DNA from: SIG575 sp964474295
Lineage (GTDB): Bacteria; Bacillota; Clostridia; Oscillospirales; Acutalibacteraceae
Assembly: GCA_964474295.1 (NCBI GenBank)
Contig: CAYYRN010000019.1
Location: forward strand, 1-34,693
DNA length: 34,693 bases
Direction: 5' to 3'
Shown here: positions 9,032 to 16,641 of the stretch, piece by piece
Layout: each line of letters opens with the position of its first letter
Position numbering within the stretch: position 1 is the stretch's first letter
Notes under the pieces: model-generated
Database searches by the model: none
Told to the model about the DNA's origin: nothing
The model's input: only the letters and a program-made list of their open reading frames with translations
Translations under genes and position numbers: made by a program

Positions 9032-9625
9032 GTGTCGGAAAGCAAAAAAAATACAGCACAACAAGTTCCGTCATCCGTGCAGCTTAATGCCGAATTAAAG
9101 AAGGAACGATACAAAGCGAGATACCGAAAGGTTCTTAAAAACACAATTTACACCTTAATAGTTGTTGCGGCGATTGCCGTGCTTATCGCTACGCTTGTTT
9201 TACCTGTTCTTCAAATTTCGGGAACGAGTATGGAGCCTACCCTAATGGACGAAGATATTGTCGCACTTGTAAAGACAGACAATCTCAAGCAAGGCGACCT
9301 TTGTGCTTTTTCGTACTCAAACAAAATTCTTATTAAGCGTGTAATCGGCTTACCGGGAGATTATATAAATATTGATGATGACGGCACGGTTTATGTCAAT
9401 GATTTGGTTTTGGACGAACCGTACGTTTACGAAAAGGGATTGGGCGAATGTGACATAGAATTTCCCTATCAGGTACCCGAAAATCATTATTTCCTTTTAG
9501 GCGACCACAGACTTACGTCTATTGACAGCAGAAGCTCTGTTATCGGATGTGTTGCAAACGACCAGATTATCGGAAAAATTTTAATAAAAATCTGGCCTTT
9601 GACAGAAATCGGCTTTATTAAGTAA
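9032..9625 (+). CDS. lepB: Signal peptidase I, pilus-locus associated
   Basis: A 197-residue type I signal peptidase that removes signal peptides from exported proteins at the outer face of the membrane. A basic, cytosolic N-terminus is followed by one membrane anchor (about residues 38-57). The catalytic serine lies in SGTSMEP (S66) and the lysine in LIKRVIGLPGD (K102). The GDHRLTSIDSR box comes near the end. The start is taken as GTG at 9032, since AAGGCGGTG (9017-9025) fits a ribosome site with 6 bases between. The in-frame GTG at 9023 lies inside that site. The gene is first in the pilus operon, 39 bases before the adhesin. By analogy with SipA of streptococcal pilus islands, it may mature or help assemble the pilins. 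Confidence 0.93.
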   Translation: MSESKKNTAQQVPSSVQLNAELKKERYKARYRKVLKNTIYTLIVVAAIAVLIATLVLPVLQISGTSMEPTLMDEDIVALVKTDNLKQGDLCAFSYSNKILIKRVIGLPGDYINIDDDGTVYVNDLVLDEPYVYEKGLGECDIEFPYQVPENHYFLLGDHRLTSIDSRSSVIGCVANDQIIGKILIKIWPLTEIGFIK

Positions 9626-9664
9626 CAGCTTATTTTGATATGACAATGAAAGGAGGAAAAGAAT

Positions 9665-12600
9665 TTGGATGCAAAATCGCAAAACAGAATTGATTTTTTG
9701 GCTGCAAGCCACACTTTCGCACGCAGATTTTCCGCAATAATCCCTATTCTTGCTCTTGTCATTGTTTTAATTGTTTTTTGGTGGTTAAAGCTTGTCGGTT
9801 TGACTATGGCAGGCGATGCTTTCTGCGGGTTTGATGAACATAAGCACACGGAAGAATGTGTTCTCAAAACGCTTACCTGTTCTCTTGAAGAAGGCTTGGA
9901 GCATACACACACGGATGAATGTTACGAAATATCTTACATTTGCGGCAAAGAAGAACATATACACACGTCATCTTGTTATTCCGACATTAAAGCAGACCTT
10001 GAAACGCAAAAAGATTGGGAAGCGACAATTGCCGATGTTGACTTAAACCACAGTGCTGCCGAAAACATAGTCAACATTGCTCAAACCCAAATCGGCTATC
10101 GTGAAAGTGAAAGGAACTTTGAAGTCGGAACCGACGGTGTTCGCAGAGGATATACCCGTTACGGCGAATGGTACGGCAATCCGTACGGTGATTGGTCTTC
10201 TATGTTTACTGCTTTTTGTCTTGAATATGCCGGACTTAATAACCTACCCGTAAATTCAGGTGTAGAGGCTATGCGTCTTGAATGGGAAAAAGCGGGATTG
10301 TATTTTGATTTCGATATTTCAAGAGTAAAGAAAGGCGATATTCTTTTTGTTGACGATAACTTAAACGGAAGCGCATCACACAGCGCCGTAATTAAAAAAA
10401 TATCGGGTGATAAAATTACCGTAATTCAAGGTGACTCGGATTGTGAGGTTAAAGAAGTATCCTTCGGCACAGAGGATGAGAAATTGATCGGTTACGGCTC
10501 ACTTGACAAGGCAATTTTTTATTCGGCGAGCGAAAACGACAAAAAGCGAATAGACAACGTAAATTCACTTATTGCACAGCTTCCCTCCCCGGAAGATGTC
10601 AACAAAAAGCTCAAAGAATACGAAAATACGCATAATGATGAAGAATATGCCCTCTATTTCAGCACAACCGGTCTTAACGTTAAAACCGTTTATGCTTATT
10701 ACGAAGATTTGGGGCCGATGTATTACGACATAATTCCCGATACCGAAAAGCTTGACAATTTGGAATGGCTGTGGTCAGCCGATACACTTGCGGATGAAAC
10801 AGAAATCACCGTATATCAGGTTAACAAATACAGCAAAGCGGTAACAACCATTGTTTACGGCGGTTCGGTAAGGTCTGTGCTGGGTACGGGTATGAGCTAT
10901 ACGTATTGGGATGCTTATGTCATTGAGGATGACGGCAACGGAAATTTATATGTTGCAAAGGCGACTACGGCAGACGTCAGCAAATTGGATTATAAAGCCA
11001 GCACGTCAAACGGCTTTGTTCTGTTGGTATATGACAACTCACTTGCAAACGCAGGCATTTCCGTGGGCGACACCGTAAGCATAGACAGCTTTTATAAAAC
11101 AAGTTCCGGGTATAACGCAAACGGTCTGGGAAAAATCGTTTTCAACGAAGAAGCCGTGGTTAAACCCGAAAAAGACAACAGCAACAAGCTCAACGTCGTT
11201 CAAAGTGCCGATACCAAAGATTTCATTGAAGTGAACCTCTATCAATACGGCAGCAACATTAACGATTTGTATTTGTCATCAAACCACAAATATCCCGGAT
11301 TCCAACAAGCCGGAGGTACAAAAAGCATAGGTTCCTCACTCGGTGCATACAGTATGAACTTCGGTGATAATATTACCGCAGACATCGCCACCGTCATTTC
11401 AACCATAACCACGAACAATCCGGGTGCGATTAACGCAACGACAAACCACGCAAACCGTCCCATAAGCGGAGCTATGAGTGATTCTTTAATAGACGGCTAC
11501 CCTGCCCTTTCGGACGGAACAAGCTTGGAATATTTGTTCTCTCAAAATCAATATGCCGACAAGGTTAACAGCCAGAGCATCAACGGACTTTTTCAATATA
11601 ACGAAAAAACCGGTGAATACTATTTTAACTGCCGTGATAACCACGCACAGTACAATCCCGAAAATGACACATTTACTCTTTACGAGCAGAACATAACATC
11701 AAACTATATTATGTATCCTTTCGGCAATTTTCTTCCTTTCAATGATATCGTTGAAGACTCTACGCAAACTACGGATATTGACCGAGACTGGTTTTTGGAA
11801 ATTGCCAACACGGCACTTTACAAATACAACAGCGGTATGGGAAGCGAATATCAAACACTTTACAATGTATTGACAAAATTTGTGTCGATTATGGACAGTG
11901 AGTACGGTCAAAACGGCTGGAATTACCGCACGGCACTTGAAAAGTATTTTGCACTGAACGGTCTTACGTTCCCTCAAGATGACGAATATCTTTCCAATAT
12001 ATATTCAATAGATTATGACGAGGAAACTAACTTTTTCTTCGGTATGAGTATGCATATGGAATTTATGCAACCAAAGGACGGTCTTACCGGTCTTGACGGA
12101 AAGCAGGAAATGATTTACGAATTTACAGGTGACGACGACGTTTGGATTTATATTGACGGAAAGCTCTTTCTCGACCTTTCCGGTATCCACCGTCATGTAG
12201 GCGGTCAAATAGACTTTGTAAACGGTAAGGTTTACTATTACGAATTGGACACATCTACCGGTGACATTTCCGCCGAGCCTTACAAAACAGTTACCTTTGC
12301 GGAAATTCTCGGAACAACGGACGGTCTTAATGAAAAGGGAACGTTTGAAAATTATTCGACACATAAGCTTGACTTTTATTATACCGAACGTGGTGCGGGT
12401 TCAAGCGTATGCCGTATGAATTTTAACCTTCCTCTTATCGAAAAAAACAATATTTCCGTAAATAAGGAAATGACGTCGGATGATGACCTTTCCGTATTGG
12501 GAAACCCCGATTTTAAATTTCAGGTTTACAAAGAAAACGGCAACGATTTATTCATCGGTTCAAACACAGAGTACACAATTTACGATAAAAACGGAAATAT

Positions 12601-14146
12601 TCTCGGAACAGGCTTGACAGATTCAAACGGAATCTTTACAATAAAAGCAGGTCAAATGGCTGTTTTCGGCAATATCCCCGAAAACTCCGGCAAATATTTT
12701 GTCAGAGAATTGCTCGATACCGATATTTTCAACCAGTACGGCGACATTACCGTTGACGGAAGCTCCGTTACAACCGACAAAACAAATGTTGTTATCGGCA
12801 ACGATATATTCAACGGTCTTGACAGCTCCGTTAAGGATGTTTCGGACGGCAGCACGACTTTCAAATTCAACAACATTGTCGATATACGCAAATACGGAAG
12901 TCTGGAAATTGAAAAAGAGGCTCACGATTATTCCTCTCAAACTAACAGTAAGGCTTTCACTTTTTCGCTGAACTTTGACGGCAACGGTATTCCGGAGGGA
13001 ACCGAATACACGGTAATACATCCCGACGGCACACAAACAGTTTCAAAAGTAACAAAAACAGGTCAAGTCGAAATCAAATCCGGTGAAAAAATCAGAATTG
13101 ACCGAATCCTTGCAGGCTCGACTTTCACTTTGCAGGAAATAAATGCAACTGCCTACAATGTTACTTACACTGCCGAAAGCGGTGAAATCACTCATATATC
13201 CGAAGACGGCTCGGAATATGTTGAAGGAACAATCGAATATGAAAATGCCGTTTCAATACACGTTTTGAATGACAAAGAAGGTACAAAGCTTAAAATTCCC
13301 GCACACAAAACCTTACTTCGTCCTGACGGTAGCGAATATACATTTAATTTCACCTTACAGCAGATTGTTTCTTACACCGATACCGAACCGATTGAAAACG
13401 GACTTACTCTTATTGCTTCGTCAACGCTTTCTTCGGGAAGCGACGAATTTGAATTTGTTTTGAATTATCCTCCCGGCACAGAAGCGGGAAAATATTATTA
13501 TTTGATAAGTGAGAATGACTGCGGCACTTCAGCGATATCGGATGATTCTCAATACATTGCGGAAGTTACCGTAAGTGTTTCGGGCGGAACCGTGTCTGCC
13601 GAAGTTACGGGAATTTTCAAGGATAATTCGGAACAGGAAGAAATTATTTTTATAAATCACGTTGCACGTTCGCTTTCAATATCGAAAAGTGTTGAAGGAG
13701 TTGATGACACAACAACCGCCTTCGCTTTTGATATTTATATCGAAGTTGACGGCAAGCCTTTGAACGGTACTTTTGACTGTACCGGCACAGACACAAAATC
13801 AATTACTTTTACAAACGGAAAAGCAACTGTTTATCTAAAGCACGGTGAAAATTTAACTGTTATTAATTTACCCTATGGTGCAACGTGGTCGGTAACAGAG
13901 CAAAAAACAAACGGTTTTTCGACCAAATGCGCTCTTAATGACGAAAAAGTTGAACCGGGTAATGCAATAAGCGGCACACTAAACGAAAATTCAAAAGCCG
14001 TTTTCGTAAACATAGGCGGCTTTGAACTTCCCGAAACGGGAAACAGCGGTACTTTTTATTGGACATTAGGGGGTCTGTTTATCATTTCAGGCACTCTTTT
14101 GTACGGAATACACAGAAGATTTAAAAGAAAAAGGCGTCCTGATTAA
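9665..14146 (+). CDS. Giant LPXTG adhesin / tip pilin with CHAP-like, fibro-slime and isopeptide domains
   Basis: A 1493-residue surface protein. It begins at TTG, 8 bases after AGGAGG (9651-9656). Domains in order are: a long signal or anchor segment (22-48); three Cys-x4/7-His-x-His-x3-Cys units (C54-C65, C72-C86, C93-C104); and a CHAP/NlpC-like domain (about 130-285) whose nucleophile cysteine is replaced by S178, though H239 remains. A region of unknown fold (290-530) and a fibro-slime/PA14-like domain (about 770-925, with GDDDVWIYIDGKLFLDLSG) follow. Then come four CnaB/FctA-like Ig domains (930-1450) with Lys/Glu/Asn sets that suit isopeptide bonds: K934/E1015/N1069 or N1070, K1084/E1158/N1202, K1215/E1283/N1331 and K1341/E1412/N1449. 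It ends in the sorting signal LPETG (1455-1459), a membrane segment and a basic tail. It is probably the minor or tip pilin that binds a surface ligand, anchored by the sortase encoded two genes downstream. Confidence 0.9.
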   Translation: MDAKSQNRIDFLAASHTFARRFSAIIPILALVIVLIVFWWLKLVGLTMAGDAFCGFDEHKHTEECVLKTLTCSLEEGLEHTHTDECYEISYICGKEEHIHTSSCYSDIKADLETQKDWEATIADVDLNHSAAENIVNIAQTQIGYRESERNFEVGTDGVRRGYTRYGEWYGNPYGDWSSMFTAFCLEYAGLNNLPVNSGVEAMRLEWEKAGLYFDFDISRVKKGDILFVDDNLNGSASHSAVIKKISGDKITVIQGDSDCEVKEVSFGTEDEKLIGYGSLDKAIFYSASENDKKRIDNVNSLIAQLPSPEDVNKKLKEYENTHNDEEYALYFSTTGLNVKTVYAYYEDLGPMYYDIIPDTEKLDNLEWLWSADTLADETEITVYQVNKYSKAVTTIVYGGSVRSVLGTGMSYTYWDAYVIEDDGNGNLYVAKATTADVSKLDYKASTSNGFVLLVYDNSLANAGISVGDTVSIDSFYKTSSGYNANGLGKIVFNEEAVVKPEKDNSNKLNVVQSADTKDFIEVNLYQYGSNINDLYLSSNHKYPGFQQAGGTKSIGSSLGAYSMNFGDNITADIATVISTITTNNPGAINATTNHANRPISGAMSDSLIDGYPALSDGTSLEYLFSQNQYADKVNSQSINGLFQYNEKTGEYYFNCRDNHAQYNPENDTFTLYEQNITSNYIMYPFGNFLPFNDIVEDSTQTTDIDRDWFLEIANTALYKYNSGMGSEYQTLYNVLTKFVSIMDSEYGQNGWNYRTALEKYFALNGLTFPQDDEYLSNIYSIDYDEETNFFFGMSMHMEFMQPKDGLTGLDGKQEMIYEFTGDDDVWIYIDGKLFLDLSGIHRHVGGQIDFVNGKVYYYELDTSTGDISAEPYKTVTFAEILGTTDGLNEKGTFENYSTHKLDFYYTERGAGSSVCRMNFNLPLIEKNNISVNKEMTSDDDLSVLGNPDFKFQVYKENGNDLFIGSNTEYTIYDKNGNILGTGLTDSNGIFTIKAGQMAVFGNIPENSGKYFVRELLDTDIFNQYGDITVDGSSVTTDKTNVVIGNDIFNGLDSSVKDVSDGSTTFKFNNIVDIRKYGSLEIEKEAHDYSSQTNSKAFTFSLNFDGNGIPEGTEYTVIHPDGTQTVSKVTKTGQVEIKSGEKIRIDRILAGSTFTLQEINATAYNVTYTAESGEITHISEDGSEYVEGTIEYENAVSIHVLNDKEGTKLKIPAHKTLLRPDGSEYTFNFTLQQIVSYTDTEPIENGLTLIASSTLSSGSDEFEFVLNYPPGTEAGKYYYLISENDCGTSAISDDSQYIAEVTVSVSGGTVSAEVTGIFKDNSEQEEIIFINHVARSLSISKSVEGVDDTTTAFAFDIYIEVDGKPLNGTFDCTGTDTKSITFTNGKATVYLKHGENLTVINLPYGATWSVTEQKTNGFSTKCALNDEKVEPGNAISGTLNENSKAVFVNIGGFELPETGNSGTFYWTLGGLFIISGTLLYGIHRRFKRKRRPD

Positions 14147-14212
14147 GCCTTAATCTTTTCAATCAATTCATTATGTATTCCTAAATATAAAATTTTAGAA
14201 AGGATGAAAAAA

Positions 14213-15619
14213 ATGAAAAAGACATTATCAATCGTTCTTGCGGCAATTATGATTTTCACTTTGGGACTTTCAGCATTTGCTGCGGAAACAACCGGTAATA
14301 TCACCGTGAAAAATGTCGTAGAAGGTCAGACATACAAAATCTACAAGATTTTCAGTCTTGAAAGCTATGACACGGAAACAGGAGCTTTTTCCTACAAAAC
14401 AACGAGCGATTGGGCAGATTTTGCCAAAAGTGCTACAACTTATGTAACTGTTGACGATGACAATTATGTTACTTGGGTTGAAGGTGCTAATGCTGCCGAA
14501 TTTGCAAAGCTTGCACTTGCATATGCAAAAGCAAACAATATCAGTGCAACTGAAACTTCCGACGCCGTTGCTAAAGGTCAGACAGAAGTTGTTTTCTCAA
14601 ACCTTGAGCTCGGTTATTACCTTATCGACTCCTCACTCGGCGCTCTTTGTATTCTCAACACAACAAAGCCGAATGCGGAAGTAACAGAGAAAAATGACCA
14701 GTCTACCGCAGAAAAAGAGGTTGAGGAAGATAAGACAGGAACTTACGGCGAAACGAACGATGCCGATATGTTCCAGACAATCAACTACCGTACAACCGTC
14801 ACCGTTCAGAACGGTGCCGAAAACTATGTGCTTCACGATAAGATGGATGCAGGTCTTACTTTCGGTGAAATTAAGAAAATTTCGGTTAACGGCGTTGACG
14901 TTGATGCTTCCAAATACACTATTTCTTACAACACGGCTGACGGCTGCACATTTGAAATTAAGTTTGACAATGATTATGTTGCAGGTCTTGCCGCAGGAAC
15001 AGAAATTATCGTTGAATACACAGCTTCTCTTAACGAAAATGCTGTAATCGCAGGCGAAGGAAATGTCAACGATACGTGGCTTGACTATGGTGATGACAAC
15101 CACACAACTCACGACAAGACAACAACCTACACTTACGAATTTGACCTTATCAAAACCGATAGTGAGAATAAGCTCCTTGACGGTGCTGAATTCAAGCTTT
15201 ACGATGCTAAAACAGGCGGAAACGAAATCAAAGTAGTTTACGATTCGGATAAAGAAGTTTATCGCCTTGCAAAAGCAAGTGAAGAAGGCGTAAGCATCGT
15301 TGTTACAGACGGTAAAGCAACAGTTGTAGGTCTTGACGGTGATACAACATATTACCTTGAAGAGACTGTTGCTCCCGACGGATACAACAAGCTTAACGGA
15401 CGTGTGGAATTTACAATTGTAGACACTAACATCAGCGCTCAATTTGAAAATGAATCAAGCGATTATGTTCCCGGCACAGGTGTTCAGGTTGTCAACAAGA
15501 CAGGTTCTGAACTTCCCTCAACGGGTGGTATCGGTACAACATTGTTCACATTCTTCGGTGCAATTCTTGTTCTCGGTGCCGGAATACTTCTTATCACAAA
15601 GAAAAGAGTTTCCGCATAA
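14213..15619 (+). CDS. Major (backbone) pilin, LPXTG isopeptide protein
   Basis: A 468-residue exported pilin. The signal peptide is MKKTLSIVLAAIMIF and onward, with likely cleavage after AFA near residue 24. Next come an N-terminal pilin domain (about 27-155), a middle domain (about 180-290) and a C-terminal CnaB domain. The CnaB domain has K314, the E-box LEETVAPDGY (E384) and N428, a set that fits an intramolecular isopeptide bond. The sorting signal LPSTG is at 434-438, followed by a membrane segment and basic tail. The lysine of TTKPNA (K152) is a candidate polymerisation lysine, loosely like the YPKN pilin motif; that is inference. ATG 14213 is preferred to ATG 14204 because AGAAAGGA (about 14197-14204) is correctly spaced only for the former. 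Confidence 0.9.
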   Translation: MKKTLSIVLAAIMIFTLGLSAFAAETTGNITVKNVVEGQTYKIYKIFSLESYDTETGAFSYKTTSDWADFAKSATTYVTVDDDNYVTWVEGANAAEFAKLALAYAKANNISATETSDAVAKGQTEVVFSNLELGYYLIDSSLGALCILNTTKPNAEVTEKNDQSTAEKEVEEDKTGTYGETNDADMFQTINYRTTVTVQNGAENYVLHDKMDAGLTFGEIKKISVNGVDVDASKYTISYNTADGCTFEIKFDNDYVAGLAAGTEIIVEYTASLNENAVIAGEGNVNDTWLDYGDDNHTTHDKTTTYTYEFDLIKTDSENKLLDGAEFKLYDAKTGGNEIKVVYDSDKEVYRLAKASEEGVSIVVTDGKATVVGLDGDTTYYLEETVAPDGYNKLNGRVEFTIVDTNISAQFENESSDYVPGTGVQVVNKTGSELPSTGGIGTTLFTFFGAILVLGAGILLITKKRVSA

Positions 15620-15640
15620 TTGGGAAAACTTTTAATTAAA

Positions 15641-15668
15641 GGGAAGGGTTAATCCCCTTCCCTGTTTT
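15641..15668 (+). terminator. Intercistronic hairpin between pilin and sortase genes
   Basis: GGGAAGGG (15641-15648) pairs perfectly with CCCTTCCC (15655-15662) over a 6-base loop, followed by TGTTTTAT. The weak T-tract suggests partial termination or an RNA-stabilising hairpin. Either would leave the pilin made in excess over the sortase. Confidence 0.6.
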
Positions 15669-15691
15669 ATAATAACATCAGGGAGGGACTT

Positions 15692-16537
15692 ATGAGCGAC
15701 AAAAATAGTAAAAAGAAAAAATCTTCGTCCTCAACTTTCTTATTGCTTTTGATTTTCTTCGTAGGTCTTTCCGTGCTGTTATATCCGACATTGAGTAACT
15801 ATTGGAACTCCAAAACACAAACAGAAGCAATTGTTGACTACGAAAACATATTAAAAAACATACCCGTTGAAGACTACGATTCTATGTTTGCGGAAGCTGA
15901 AAAATACAACACGGAGCTTTATAACAACGTTGACTTTCCTTTACTTGAATACGATAAAGTGAAAGGATATTTTGACATTCTCGATGTTACGGGAACAGGT
16001 ATGATGGGTTACATAGAAATTCCCAAAATAGATGTTGAACTTCCAATCTATCACGGTACAAAGGAAGAAACGCTGAACATTGCGGTAGGTCATATGCAAG
16101 GAACAAGCTTTCCTGTCGGCGGTGTCAACACCCACGCCATTCTTTCGGCACACAGAGGTTTGCCCTCCGCAAAGCTTTTTTCCGACCTTGACCGCATGGA
16201 AGTCGGAGATACTTTTACCGTAAAAATTCTCGACAAAACTTTAACGTATGAGGTTGACCGTGTAAGAATAGTTCTGCCTGAAGAAGTTGATGACCTTATG
16301 ATTGTTGACGGCGGCGATTATTGCACGCTGCTGACCTGTACCCCATACGGAATTAACACTCACAGACTTTTGGTAAGGGGACAACGAACGGAAACAGTTC
16401 AGCACAAATCAATATATATCACATCGGAGGCTTATCAAATCGATACGCTTATCGTCACACCTGTTGTTGCAATGCCCATGCTGATAGTGCTTATGATTAT
16501 TGTGCTTGCAAAACCCGTTAAGAAAAAGAAAAAATAA
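15692..16537 (+). CDS. Class C-like (pilus) sortase
   Basis: A 281-residue transpeptidase that cleaves LPXTG signals and joins pilins through lysines, or attaches them to the wall. Membrane segments lie at about 15-34 and 242-272, the two-anchor layout of class C sortases. The catalytic residues are H154 (SAHRGLP), C216 (TLLTCTPYG) and R225 (THRLLVRG). The body contains the class C signature GYIEIPKIDVELPIYHGT. The DPW/DPF-type lid that covers the active site in many class C enzymes is not seen in the 75-98 stretch. An AGGGAGG ribosome site precedes the ATG. It is the only sortase in the window, so it probably serves both LPXTG substrates upstream. Confidence 0.94.
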   Translation: MSDKNSKKKKSSSSTFLLLLIFFVGLSVLLYPTLSNYWNSKTQTEAIVDYENILKNIPVEDYDSMFAEAEKYNTELYNNVDFPLLEYDKVKGYFDILDVTGTGMMGYIEIPKIDVELPIYHGTKEETLNIAVGHMQGTSFPVGGVNTHAILSAHRGLPSAKLFSDLDRMEVGDTFTVKILDKTLTYEVDRVRIVLPEEVDDLMIVDGGDYCTLLTCTPYGINTHRLLVRGQRTETVQHKSIYITSEAYQIDTLIVTPVVAMPMLIVLMIIVLAKPVKKKKK

Positions 16538-16544
16538 AATAGTA

Positions 16545-16592
16545 AGCGGAGCTGTAAAAAACACAAGTTTTTTACAGCTCCGCTGATTTTTT
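16545..16592 (+). terminator. Strong terminator after the sortase gene, convergent with polC
   Basis: An exact 18-bp stem (16545-16562 with 16567-16584) with a 4-base loop is followed by GATTTTTTC. The other side is also T-rich on the minus strand, so it may end polC transcription too. Its core is repeated at 28424-28460. Confidence 0.9.
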
Positions 16593-16641
16593 CTGAAGAT
16601 TCTTCAATTTGTTAGAAAAACGTAAAAGCTTTTACTTTAAG

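Noticed and set aside
14633..15442. A 269-codon minus-strand open frame antisense to the pilin
   Set aside because: The pilin frame is clearly coding (signal peptide, E-box, LPSTG). The antisense protein is Cys/Val/Phe-rich without domain features, as expected of a mirror frame.
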